A stretch of 8,139 nucleotides of DNA, from NCBI GenBank assembly GCA_003488465.1, contig DNLN01000006.1, forward strand, positions 1 to 8,139. The letters run 5' to 3'. The number at the start of each line of letters is the position of its first letter. The first letter of the stretch is position 1. A program made the translations under genes and the position numbers. Source of the stretch: Sutterella sp. (GTDB lineage: Bacteria > Pseudomonadota > Gammaproteobacteria > Burkholderiales > Burkholderiaceae_F). Shown here piece by piece: positions 1-6,837 of the stretch. The notes beneath the pieces were generated by a model, which was not told the origin of the DNA, searched no databases, and saw only the letters and a list, made by a program, of their open reading frames with translations.

Positions 1-8
1 CCTTATAT

Positions 9-28
9 CCATCGGTTAAAACCGATGG
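9..28. repeat. perfect 8-bp hairpin at left edge (possible terminator or IS-end remnant)
   Basis: CCATCGGT (9-16) pairs perfectly with ACCGATGG (21-28) around a four-base TAAA loop. The hairpin could be the intrinsic terminator of a gene lying left of the window, but neither side carries a proper run of T: CTTTACGG follows on the + strand, and GATATAAGG follows on the - strand. Small hairpins of this composition also occur at the subterminal ends of IS200/IS605-type elements. No transposase or TnpB coding sequence is visible, so the role stays open. Confidence 0.45.
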
Positions 29-106
29 CTTTACGGGCAAGATCTGTAAATTTTTCTATTGCCTCTATCGCAGTCACTCATTTTTGTATATTCTGAAAAA
101 AGATAC

Positions 107-135
107 GAGCGCTGTGCGGCACGCGTGCGGCGCTC
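107..135. repeat. GC-rich inverted repeat in the topB upstream region
   Basis: GAGCGC (107-112) is the reverse complement of GCGCTC (130-135). Between them lie a ten-base palindrome, GCACGCGTGC (119-128), and a direct repeat of GTGCGGC (114-120 and 125-131). Thirty-four bases separate it from the topB start codon, with the AT palindrome TCTATATATAGA (142-153) in between. It could be an operator or a 5'-UTR hairpin. No T run follows, so it does not look like a terminator. Confidence 0.35.
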
Positions 136-169
136 TTACTGTCTATATATAGAAGCTGTTTGTTGAAAA

Positions 170-2668
170 ATGAAGACACTCATTATTGCGGAAAAACCTT
201 CAGTGGCAACGGATATCGCGAAGGTTCTGGGCGGCATGAAAAAGACCGCCGACTATTACGAGGGCGATGAATACGTTGTGGGAAACGCTCTGGGGCACCT
301 CTTGGAGCTTGCCTGCCCCGAGCAGTATGAAGTCAAGCGCGGCAAATGGACGTTTGCTCACCTTCCGGTGCTTCCTCCCTCCTTTGATCTGAAGCCGATT
401 GCGAAGTCCGCCGAAAAATTGAAGTCCCTCGGCAAGCTCATCCGCCGCAAGGACATCGGACTCATCATCAATGCATGCGACGCGGGACGCGAAGGAGAAC
501 TGATCTTCCGCTACATCATGGAGGCGACGAAGGCCAAAAAGCCGATGAAGCGCCTTTGGCTGCAGTCCATGACGCCGGGCGCCATCCGCGAAGCCTTTGC
601 CAATCTGCGCAGCGACGAGCAGATGCAGAACCTCGCGGCAGCGGCAAAGAGCCGCTCCGAAGCCGACTGGCTCGTCGGCATCAACGGCACCCGCGCCATG
701 ACGGCGTTCAACAGCCTTGACGGAGGGTTCTTCCTCACCACCGTAGGCCGCGTTCAGACGCCGACGCTGGCAATCGTCGTGCGGCGCGAAAACGAGATCC
801 GGGCGTTCCAGGCAAAGAAGTTCTGGGAGGTGACGGCCGAGTTCGGCCTTGCGAACGGCGCGTACTCGGGCCGCTGGTTTGATCCGGAGTTCAAAAAGAA
901 TCCGAAGGCGCCCGAATTGAAGGCCGAGCGCATCTTCGACGAGAAGTCGGCTCAGACGATAGCCGCCCGCTGCAAAGGGAAAACGGCAGCGGTTTCCGAA
1001 ACCAGCAAGCGCACGACGAGTCTGTCGCCGCAACTCTTTGATCTCACGAGTTTGCAGCGCGAAGCCAACAACAAGTTCGGATTCTCCGCAAAGACGACGC
1101 TTTCGATCGCCCAAGCGCTCTATGAAAAGCACAAGCTGCTCACGTATCCCAGAACGGATTCCCGTGCGCTGCCTGAGGATTATGTCGGCACGGTGAAGAA
1201 GACGCTCGGCATCGTGGCCTCGCAATCGCAGTATTCGTCCTTTGCAGGAGAAATCCTTGCAAAGAACTGGGTGCATCCCACAAAGCGCATTTTCGACAAC
1301 AGCAAGATCAGCGACCACTTCGCCATCATCCCGACGCTGCAGGAATTTCGCGGCACGCTCTCCGAGGCCGAGTACAAGGTCTATGACCTCGTCGTGAAGC
1401 GCTTCATGGCGGTGTTCTATCCTGCGGCTGAATTTGATGTGACGACGCGCATCAGCGTTGTGGGCGAGGATCATTTCAAGACTGAGGGCAAGGTGCTTGT
1501 GAGCCCCGGGTGGCTTTCCGTCTACGGACGCGAGGAGGCGGGGGAAGACGCGGGGCTTGTGCCGCTTCGGGACGCAAAGAGCGCTTCGGTCTTGGCCGCC
1601 AAGGCTGCCGAGGGCATGACAAAGCCGCCCGCCCGGTACACCGAAGCAACGCTCCTTTCGGCCATGGAAGGGGCGGGGAAGCTCGTCGACGATTCGGAAC
1701 TGCGCGACGCGATGGCCGAAAAGGGCCTTGGGACGCCTGCGACGCGCGCGGCGATCATCGAGAACCTCATCGATCAGCACTACATGCAGCGCGAAGGGCG
1801 CGAGCTCGTGCCGACCGCAAAGGCCAAGGAGCTCTTCAGCCTCATCGACGGACTCGGCATCGGAGTGCTTTCCGATCCCAAGCTCACCGGCGAGTGGGAG
1901 TACAAGCTTGCCCTCATTGAGCGAGGAGCGCTCTCGCGCGACGCCTTCATGAGCGAAATCCGCGACATGACGACGCACATTGTCGATGCGGCAAAGAGCT
2001 ACGGCTCGGAGACTGTTCCGATCGCCAATCCCGCGCACCTTGTGCACGCCTGCCCCAAGTGCGGCGGAGAGATTGTCGAGAACTACCGACGGTACGCCTG
2101 CACGCGTCCCGGCTGCGACTTCAGTCTTCCGAAGCACCCTGCGGGACGCACGTTCGAAGTGTCGGAAGTGGAGGAGCTGCTTTCCGCAGGTCAGATCGGT
2201 CCCCTGAACGGCTTCATCAGCAAGATGGGCCGCCCCTTTGCCGCAGTGCTTCGGATCAATGACGAGTATCGGCTTGAGTTTGATTTCGGAAACGACGAGC
2301 GTGAGCAAAGGGAGCCCGAGTCAGCCGATGAGCTCCCCCGAGTCGGCATCTGCCCCAAGTGCGGCGGCGAGATCGTTGCGGGCGCTTCGTCCTACTACTG
2401 CGTGAATACGCAGAAGAGGACCTGCGACTTCCGGATCGGACAGACGATTCTGCAGCAGGAGATCAAGCCCGAGGAGGTGCAAAAGATTCTTGAGGAAGGC
2501 AGAAGCTCCCTCATGACGGACTTCGTGTCCAACCGCAGCCACAGAAAGTTCAAGGCGTTCCTTGTGATGGATCCGAAGACGCACAAGATCGGATTCGAGT
2601 TCCCGCCTAGGGAGGAGAAGACGCCAGCAAAGCGAACGGTCCGCAAGAGCGCCGCGAAGAAGAACTGA
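170..2668 (+). CDS. topB: DNA topoisomerase III (type IA topoisomerase), long zinc-ribbon form
   Basis: A type IA topoisomerase of 832 aa that passes one DNA strand through a transient single-strand break; TopB mainly decatenates and resolves replication or recombination intermediates in the cytoplasm. The N-terminal TOPRIM domain shows E8 in AEKPSVA and the acidic motif D104-A-G-R-E-G-E110. The catalytic tyrosine is Y326 in TYPRTDSR. The C-terminus carries two Cys4 zinc ribbons, C628/C631/C644/C649 and C728/C731/C744/C752. Each is followed by a topoisomerase C-terminal repeat of the form GF(I/V)SxxxxxxFxAxL, and a Lys/Arg-rich tail ends the protein. It is longer than E. coli TopB (about 650 aa) but close to the zinc-ribbon TopB of Burkholderiales as I remember it. 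The ATG at 170 fits the usual MKTLIIAEKPS start, though no clear Shine-Dalgarno precedes it. Tandem stops TGA TAG end the gene. It appears monocistronic and converges with paeA. Confidence 0.96.
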   Translation: MKTLIIAEKPSVATDIAKVLGGMKKTADYYEGDEYVVGNALGHLLELACPEQYEVKRGKWTFAHLPVLPPSFDLKPIAKSAEKLKSLGKLIRRKDIGLIINACDAGREGELIFRYIMEATKAKKPMKRLWLQSMTPGAIREAFANLRSDEQMQNLAAAAKSRSEADWLVGINGTRAMTAFNSLDGGFFLTTVGRVQTPTLAIVVRRENEIRAFQAKKFWEVTAEFGLANGAYSGRWFDPEFKKNPKAPELKAERIFDEKSAQTIAARCKGKTAAVSETSKRTTSLSPQLFDLTSLQREANNKFGFSAKTTLSIAQALYEKHKLLTYPRTDSRALPEDYVGTVKKTLGIVASQSQYSSFAGEILAKNWVHPTKRIFDNSKISDHFAIIPTLQEFRGTLSEAEYKVYDLVVKRFMAVFYPAAEFDVTTRISVVGEDHFKTEGKVLVSPGWLSVYGREEAGEDAGLVPLRDAKSASVLAAKAAEGMTKPPARYTEATLLSAMEGAGKLVDDSELRDAMAEKGLGTPATRAAIIENLIDQHYMQREGRELVPTAKAKELFSLIDGLGIGVLSDPKLTGEWEYKLALIERGALSRDAFMSEIRDMTTHIVDAAKSYGSETVPIANPAHLVHACPKCGGEIVENYRRYACTRPGCDFSLPKHPAGRTFEVSEVEELLSAGQIGPLNGFISKMGRPFAAVLRINDEYRLEFDFGNDEREQREPESADELPRVGICPKCGGEIVAGASSYYCVNTQKRTCDFRIGQTILQQEIKPEEVQKILEEGRSSLMTDFVSNRSHRKFKAFLVMDPKTHKIGFEFPPREEKTPAKRTVRKSAAKKN

Positions 2669-2695
2669 TAGAGCGAGATAGGCAGACAAGAAAGG

Positions 2696-2755
2696 GCTTC
2701 CGGTAGAGGGGGGGGCTCCCGACGGGAGCCTTTCGTGTATTCAGCGGCCGGAAGC
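2696..2755. terminator. nested hairpins between convergent topB and paeA; probable bidirectional terminator
   Basis: The inner hairpin pairs GGCTCCC (2714-2720) with GGGAGCC (2724-2730) around a three-base GAC loop, followed on the + strand by TTTCGTGT. It is therefore a reasonable, if short-tailed, intrinsic terminator for topB. An outer stem pairs GCTTCCGG (2696-2703) with CCGGAAGC (2748-2755), eight perfect pairs. On the - strand this outer stem begins two bases after the paeA stop codon and is followed by CCTTTCTTGTC, a T-rich tail that could serve paeA. The inner hairpin read on the - strand is followed by a C run, so on its own it would be a poor paeA terminator. Confidence 0.65.
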
Positions 2756-2757
2756 GT

Positions 2758-4155
2758 TTATGCCACAGGCTGCTTGGAGCTGTCCTTGGCGCCATCCTTC
2801 GTGCTTGAAGCGAGGGCCGTGGACTGAGCGTTGGAGGAGGAAACCTTCTGCGGCTTGTTGTTCTTCAGTGCGGAAAGGCGGGTGACAAGTACCTGGTCGG
2901 TCTTGTTCTGCTGCACGCTGATGACTTCGAATCGAAAGCCGTTCCAGTCGAAGCTGTCGCCCCGCTTGGGAATCTTGCGCAGCATGTACATCGCAAAGCC
3001 GGCGATCGTTTCATAGGCCTGGGACTCGGGCATTTCATCAATCTCAAGCTCGCGCATGAAGTCGATGGTGGGGGTGGCGCCATCCACAACCCAGCTGTTC
3101 TCGTTTTTGGAGAGGATTTGCGCTTCATCGGGCGTGATCACGAGGTCGCTCATCACGGTGCTCATGACGTCCTGAAGCGTGATGACGCCGACGACAAGGC
3201 CATATTCGTTGAGCACGGTTGCAATCTCGGTGCTCGTCTTCTGGAAGTTGTCGAGAATCTCCGAGAGCGTGAGCGAATCGGGAATGAACTGCACCGGATG
3301 TACGAGGCCCGAATCCTTGAGCGAAATCTTCTCGCCCTTCATGAGCTGCAGGATGAGATCCCGGTTCTCGACATAGCCCGTGACATGATCGAGGTCACCG
3401 TCGGCGACAAGGAAGAAATTCCCGGTCGATTCGGAGATTTTCTCGCGGATCTCCTCGACCGTGTCCTCCGGAGTGAAGTACACGATGGATTCGCGGGCCG
3501 TCATGGCGGCAGTCACCGTGCGGTTCTCAAGATCAAACACGTTTTCGATCACTGCCTGCTCGGACGAGTCAATGACGCCCGAAGCGGCTGCGGCGCTCAC
3601 CGTGGCAAGGATGTCATCGCCCGTGATGTTGTCGCGACGTTCCGTGGCCAGGCCGCAAAGCTTCATGATGGTCGAGGAGATGAGCTCAAGCACGAAGACG
3701 AGCGGCCTGAAAAGGAAGATCAACACGCGCATGGGCCGAGCGCAGGCCATGGCGACGCGCTCGGGATTGTTGAGCGACACGCGCTTGGGAATCAGGTCGG
3801 AGAAGATCACAAACGAGAGCGTGACCGTCATGAAAGAGCAGAAAAAGCCCACCTGGCCAGCCAGATCCGCAGGCATCACCTTTTCAAAGCACCAGCTGAA
3901 AAGCGGCGTGAACGCCGACTCGCCGACGATACCGCCGAGGATCGCAACCATGTTGATGCCGATCTGGATGACGGAGAAGAATTTTCCGGGCTTGTCGGCT
4001 GTTTCAAGGACGAGCCTTGCGCTCGAGTAGCCCTCTTCGCGAAGGGCTTCCAGCCGGGTGCGACGCACGCCGGCAAAGCTGATTTCCGACGCAGCAAGAA
4101 AGGCGTTGGCGATGATGAGAAGGATTAAAAGAAGAACTTGTGTGTATACGGACAT
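2758..4155 (-). CDS. paeA: CNNM/CBS/CorC-domain membrane protein, PaeA (YtfL)-like polyamine exporter
   Basis: An inner-membrane protein of 465 aa with the full three-part architecture of its family. An N-terminal CNNM (DUF21) membrane domain spans about residues 1-190, with hydrophobic segments near 5-25, 62-82, 98-120 and 133-160. A CBS pair covers about 216-338 and a CorC_HlyC domain about 350-430, then a low-complexity Ser/Lys/Ala tail. NEYGLVVGVITLQDVMSTVM (316-335) and YETIAGFAMYMLRKIPKR (381-398) resemble E. coli YtfL, renamed PaeA for its role in putrescine/cadaverine export. That makes PaeA a better guess than the Mg/Co-linked CorC/CorB proteins or the loose label 'hemolysin'. The substrate is inferred from homology only. 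The start at 4155 directly precedes the first membrane segment; there is no good Shine-Dalgarno, but an extended -10 promoter lies just upstream. It is divergent from aapJ. Confidence 0.88.
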   Translation of the reverse strand: MSVYTQVLLLILLIIANAFLAASEISFAGVRRTRLEALREEGYSSARLVLETADKPGKFFSVIQIGINMVAILGGIVGESAFTPLFSWCFEKVMPADLAGQVGFFCSFMTVTLSFVIFSDLIPKRVSLNNPERVAMACARPMRVLIFLFRPLVFVLELISSTIMKLCGLATERRDNITGDDILATVSAAAASGVIDSSEQAVIENVFDLENRTVTAAMTARESIVYFTPEDTVEEIREKISESTGNFFLVADGDLDHVTGYVENRDLILQLMKGEKISLKDSGLVHPVQFIPDSLTLSEILDNFQKTSTEIATVLNEYGLVVGVITLQDVMSTVMSDLVITPDEAQILSKNENSWVVDGATPTIDFMRELEIDEMPESQAYETIAGFAMYMLRKIPKRGDSFDWNGFRFEVISVQQNKTDQVLVTRLSALKNNKPQKVSSSNAQSTALASSTKDGAKDSSKQPVA

Positions 4156-4184
4156 AAGAAAACATTTCTAAAACAGGGCGTTGC

Positions 4185-4193
4185 ATTATACCA
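4185..4193 (-). promoter_or_regulatory. extended -10 promoter element of paeA
   Basis: On the - strand the sequence reads TGGTATAAT, a consensus -10 hexamer with an upstream TGn extension. It lies 29 bases before the paeA ATG, so transcription would start near 4178 and give a leader of about 20-25 bases. A weak -35 (TTAAGC, 4210-4215, on the - strand) sits 19 bases upstream. The extended -10 would compensate for it. Confidence 0.6.
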
Positions 4194-4410
4194 AGGGAGT
4201 TTTGGTCAGGCTTAACGGGGCATGGGCATGCCCGATCAGGTACTTTCCTGAGGACGCTTGATCAAGGCAAAGGAAATCTCATGGCGCAATCGCTCTCCTA
4301 GTGGGTTCGGCCTAGATGCGGCGTTCGCAAACTGAGTACACTCATGGCAATTTCTCAGGCAAGGGGCCGCAGTGCGCCCTTGGCCAACCCTTACAAATCC
4401 TTCAAAACCA

Positions 4411-4415
4411 AGGAG
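4411..4415 (+). promoter_or_regulatory. aapJ ribosome binding site
   Basis: AGGAG lies seven bases before the ATG at 4423. It decides the start of aapJ against the in-frame upstream GTG at 4372, which would place 17 charged or Pro-rich residues before the signal peptide, and against the ATG at 4429. Confidence 0.85.
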
Positions 4416-4422
4416 TGAAGAG

Positions 4423-5439
4423 ATGAGCATGAAGACTTTTGGTGCGGCGCTAGCCCTCACCGCAGCCGCCGCGACCGTTCAGGCCGGCCCCGTTCTTGAT
4501 GCCGTCAAGGCGCGCGGCGAAGTGATCTGCGGCGTGAACACGGCCGCCCCGGGCTTTTCCGCCGTCGACAGCCAGGGCAATTGGTCGGGACTTGACGTCG
4601 ACACCTGCCGCGCCGTGGCTGCGGCCGTGCTTGGGGACGCAAAGAAGGTCAAGGTGGTGCCGCTCTCCTCTCCGCAGCGCTTCACCGCGCTGCAGTCGGG
4701 CGAAATCGACATGCTCTCGCGGAACACCACCTGGACGATGACGCGCGATGCATCGCTCGGCGCCGTCTTTGCCGCCATCAACTACTACGACGGTCAGGGC
4801 TTCATGGTGCCGAAGAAGTTGAAGGTGAGGAGCGCCAAGCAGCTCAACGGCGCCACGGTGTGTCTGCAGGCCGGCACAAGTTCCGTGCAGGCGCTTGCCG
4901 ACTACTTCGCCGGAAACGGCATGAAGTACAAGCCCGTGATGTTTGACACCACGGAAGCGACGCAGAACGCATTCCTTTCCGGCCGCTGCCAGGTCTACAC
5001 GACAGACATGAGCGACCTTGCAGGCGCCAGAACCCGTGCGCGCAATCCCCAGGATTTCGTGATCCTGCCCGAGACGATTTCCAAGGAGCCGCTCGGCCCG
5101 TCCGTGCGCCGCGGCGATGACGAGTGGTTCCAGATCGTGCGCTGGTCGTTCTACGCGATGCTCGAAGCCGAGGAGGCGGGGCTCACCTCCGCCAATGTCG
5201 ACGCGCAGCGTGCAAAGAGCAAGGTGCCCCAGGTCATGCGGCTTGTGGGAACGGGCGACGACATGGGCAAGCTGATCGGCGTTGACAAGGACTGGTCGTA
5301 CCGCATCATCAAGCAGGTCGGCAACTATGGCGAGAGCTGGACGAAGAATTTCGGACCGGATACGAAGTTGAATCTCCCCCGAGGCCTCAATCAGCTTTGG
5401 AACAAGGGCGGCATCATGTATGCGCCCCCGATCCGCTAA
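4423..5439 (+). CDS. aapJ: periplasmic amino acid-binding protein of an Aap/Bzt-type ABC importer
   Basis: A solute-binding protein (SBP_bac_3 family) of 338 aa, close to the usual AapJ length. It captures L-amino acids in the periplasm and delivers them to AapQ/AapM. Residues 1-21 form a signal peptide with a short basic start (MSMK), an Ala-rich hydrophobic core and probable cleavage after VQA21. There is no lipobox, so the protein should be soluble. Family marks are CGVN (36-39), GLDVDTCRA (56-64) and the run SRNTTWTMTRD followed by NYYDGQGF. Four cysteines are visible in the mature protein (C36, C62, C147, C189), and disulfides are possible after export. The start at 4423 is fixed by AGGAG. 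It is the first gene of aapJ-aapQ-aapM, separated from aapQ by 172 bases with a terminator-like hairpin. Substrate range (general amino acids, or Glu/Gln/Asp/Asn as in Bzt) cannot be read from sequence. Confidence 0.93.
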   Translation: MSMKTFGAALALTAAAATVQAGPVLDAVKARGEVICGVNTAAPGFSAVDSQGNWSGLDVDTCRAVAAAVLGDAKKVKVVPLSSPQRFTALQSGEIDMLSRNTTWTMTRDASLGAVFAAINYYDGQGFMVPKKLKVRSAKQLNGATVCLQAGTSSVQALADYFAGNGMKYKPVMFDTTEATQNAFLSGRCQVYTTDMSDLAGARTRARNPQDFVILPETISKEPLGPSVRRGDDEWFQIVRWSFYAMLEAEEAGLTSANVDAQRAKSKVPQVMRLVGTGDDMGKLIGVDKDWSYRIIKQVGNYGESWTKNFGPDTKLNLPRGLNQLWNKGGIMYAPPIR

Positions 5440-5515
5440 GGCGTTTCTTTCGGGAGCCGGGTGAACAGGCCGAAAATAGTTGGGACGCTCAACCCAAGGA
5501 CCGTTCGCCCGCTCG

Positions 5516-5521
5516 TATAAT
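5516..5521 (+). promoter_or_regulatory. possible internal -10 element for aapQM
   Basis: A perfect TATAAT lies 90 bases before the aapQ ATG. No recognisable -35 and no TGn extension accompany it, so the evidence is the hexamer and its position only. Its last three bases are the first three bases of the hairpin arm at 5519-5529. A transcript starting about seven bases downstream would lack most of that arm. Confidence 0.33.
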
Positions 5522-5580
5522 CGCCCGCAGTCGCCCTTGCAATTCCTTTTAAGGGCTCCATGCGGGCGATTTTCTTTTCA
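5519..5580 (+). terminator. intercistronic terminator or attenuator between aapJ and aapQ
   Basis: AATCGCCCGCA (5519-5529) pairs over eleven bases with TGCGGGCGATT (5561-5571). An inner stem pairs GCCCTT (5533-5538) with AAGGGC (5551-5556). The outer stem runs directly into TTTTCTTTT (about 5570-5578), giving the shape of an intrinsic terminator. Its place just after the binding-protein gene suits partial termination, which leaves aapJ mRNA in excess of aapQM. A second copy of TCGCCCGC at 5505-5512 could compete for the same 3' arm. Confidence 0.72.
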
Positions 5581-5611
5581 CTTCAAGGTTCGCGCCAGTG
5601 ACTGGGGCGCG

Positions 5612-6826
5612 ATGAAAGATCCGGACACCATGGTGCAGGCAGGAGCCTCCACAGAATCAGACGCAGTGAACGCACCCGTGGGCGATGCGGCCCATCGGCG
5701 GCGCGAGGCCGCGAGACGCGCAAAAGAATGGGCGCTGCAGGGCGCGCTGGTGCTCGCACTGATCCTCCTCGTCTGGATGATCGCGGGGAACGTGGCCGAC
5801 AACCTTGCCGCGCGCAACATCCGGAGCGGCTTCGGATTCCTGCAAGGTTCGGCCGGCTTTGACATCGGCGAGTCGCTCATCGCCTTTTCCTCGTCCGACA
5901 CGGTGCTTCGGGCGTTTGCCGCGGGCGTGCTCAACACGCTTCGCGTTGCCGCCTTTGCGATCATTACCGCAACGCTCCTCGGAGTTGTCGTGGGGCTCAT
6001 GCGCCTAGCGCGCCACCCGATCATCCGGGGGCTAGGGACCGCGCATGTCGAGGTGTACCGCAACATTCCGCTCATCATTCAGCTCCTTGCCCTGTATCTG
6101 CTGATCACGGAACTCCTTCCCATGAGCACGGACGCGCTGCATCTCGGGGAGTGGGCGCTGCTTTCCAAGGCGGGGCTTCAGATTGCAGTGCCTGAGAGCG
6201 CAGGGCTCGCACTTCTGGCTGCCGGCATTGTGTTTCTGCTCACGGCGCTCCTCGTGCGGGAGCGGTATCGGCGCCGGGTGACGGATCTTGTGGCAACGCT
6301 CTCGGGGTTCTGGATCGGGATTCTTGCGGCGCTTGTCGTCTGGATGCTTTTTGGCGCCGTCAGCGGCTGGAGCAAGCCGTACATCGAGGGGTTTGCAATT
6401 GAAGGCGGTGCGTCGCTTTCTCCGGAATTCCTAGCGCTCTGGCTGGGCCTGACGCTCTTTACCTCGGCCTCGATCGCCGAGATCGTGCGCGCGGGCGTGC
6501 TTGCCGTGAGCGTGAACCAATGGCACGCGGGTCTTGCGCTTGGAATGAGCAAGGTGCAGACGGTGAGCTACGTTGTCTTTCCGCAGTCCATGCGGCTTGC
6601 GATTCCGCCTCTTGCGAGCCAGTACATGAATCTCACGAAGAACTCGTCGCTGGCCGTTGTCATCGGCTACCCCGATTTCGTGGCCGTGGGCAATGCCTCG
6701 ATCAATGTCACGGGACAGGCAATCGAGATCATTTGCGTCGTGATGGCGGTGTACCTTGTGCTCAACCTCATCATTGCGCTCGCAATGAATGCCCTGAATG
6801 CTCGGATTCTCCGGGCACCGAGATAG
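5612..6826 (+). CDS. aapQ: amino acid ABC importer permease, AapQ/BztB-like
   Basis: An inner-membrane permease (BPD_transp_1 family) of 404 aa, one half of the AapQ-AapM channel. After a cytoplasmic, charged N-terminus (residues 1-40) the first membrane helix is about 43-61. The AapQ hallmark region ARNIRSGFGF then begins at 67, followed by AGFDIGESLI. The transport domain holds YRNIPLIIQLL and the ATPase-contacting EAA loop, WHAGLALGMSK from W304 to K314, continuing to FPQSMRLAIPP. An extra hydrophobic stretch in the middle is normal for AapQ. The open frame extends back to a TTG at 5480, but that would translate through the terminator hairpin. I chose ATG 5612, which has only a weak GGGG four bases upstream; ATG 5630 is possible. 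The stop TAG overlaps the AGGAG of aapM, so the two permeases are probably translated together. Confidence 0.92.
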   Translation: MKDPDTMVQAGASTESDAVNAPVGDAAHRRREAARRAKEWALQGALVLALILLVWMIAGNVADNLAARNIRSGFGFLQGSAGFDIGESLIAFSSSDTVLRAFAAGVLNTLRVAAFAIITATLLGVVVGLMRLARHPIIRGLGTAHVEVYRNIPLIIQLLALYLLITELLPMSTDALHLGEWALLSKAGLQIAVPESAGLALLAAGIVFLLTALLVRERYRRRVTDLVATLSGFWIGILAALVVWMLFGAVSGWSKPYIEGFAIEGGASLSPEFLALWLGLTLFTSASIAEIVRAGVLAVSVNQWHAGLALGMSKVQTVSYVVFPQSMRLAIPPLASQYMNLTKNSSLAVVIGYPDFVAVGNASINVTGQAIEIICVVMAVYLVLNLIIALAMNALNARILRAPR

Positions 6827-6829
6827 GAG
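6825..6829 (+). promoter_or_regulatory. aapM ribosome binding site overlapping the aapQ stop codon
   Basis: AGGAG shares its first two bases with the aapQ TAG and lies eight bases before the ATG at 6838. It favours that start over the in-frame GTG at 6829, which overlaps the site itself. Confidence 0.75.
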
Positions 6830-6837
6830 TGTGGGGA

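Larger units (their letters stand above)
4156..4422. promoter_or_regulatory. divergent paeA-aapJ intergenic region with clustered palindromes
   Basis: This 267-base region separates the divergent genes. Within about 45 bases it holds the palindrome GGGCATGCCC (4224-4233), the inverted repeat TCAGG-N6-CCTGA (4236-4251) and the palindrome CTTGATCAAG (4257-4266), all plausible operator half-sites. Further on, CTCATGGC is repeated at 4278-4285 and 4341-4348. An imperfect hairpin (AAGGGGC with GCGCCCTT, 4361-4381) lies just before aapJ. I could not find a convincing sigma70 or sigma54 promoter for aapJ on the + strand. Confidence 0.4.

Noticed and set aside
479..499. TOPRIM motif of TopB reads DAGREGE instead of the E. 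coli form with a second Asp
   Set aside because: DAGREGE is common in TopB proteins outside enterobacteria, including Burkholderiales, so it does not indicate loss of activity.
200..2308. 702-codon open frame on the - strand opposite topB
   Set aside because: It is fully antisense to a well-recognised topB, its translation is rich in Arg/His/Leu with no recognisable domain, and such long shadows are expected in GC-rich genes with biased third positions.
3118..4128. 336-codon open frame on the + strand opposite paeA
   Set aside because: Its translation is very rich in Asp, Glu, His and Arg, typical of the antisense of a membrane-protein gene. paeA on the other strand is clearly the real gene.
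4299..4316. CTAG...CTAG with GGTTCGG resembling a tRNA T-arm
   Set aside because: No acceptor, D-arm or anticodon stem can be assembled around it, so it is not a tRNA or a tRNA fragment.
5480..5611. 44-residue N-terminal extension of aapQ from a TTG
   Set aside because: It would translate through the terminator hairpin and the TATAAT, has no ribosome site and does not resemble AapQ N-termini.
6520..6837. 106-residue N-terminal extension of aapM overlapping aapQ
   Set aside because: It lies within the aapQ gene in another frame. The ATG at 6838 has a well-placed AGGAG and matches the AapM start.
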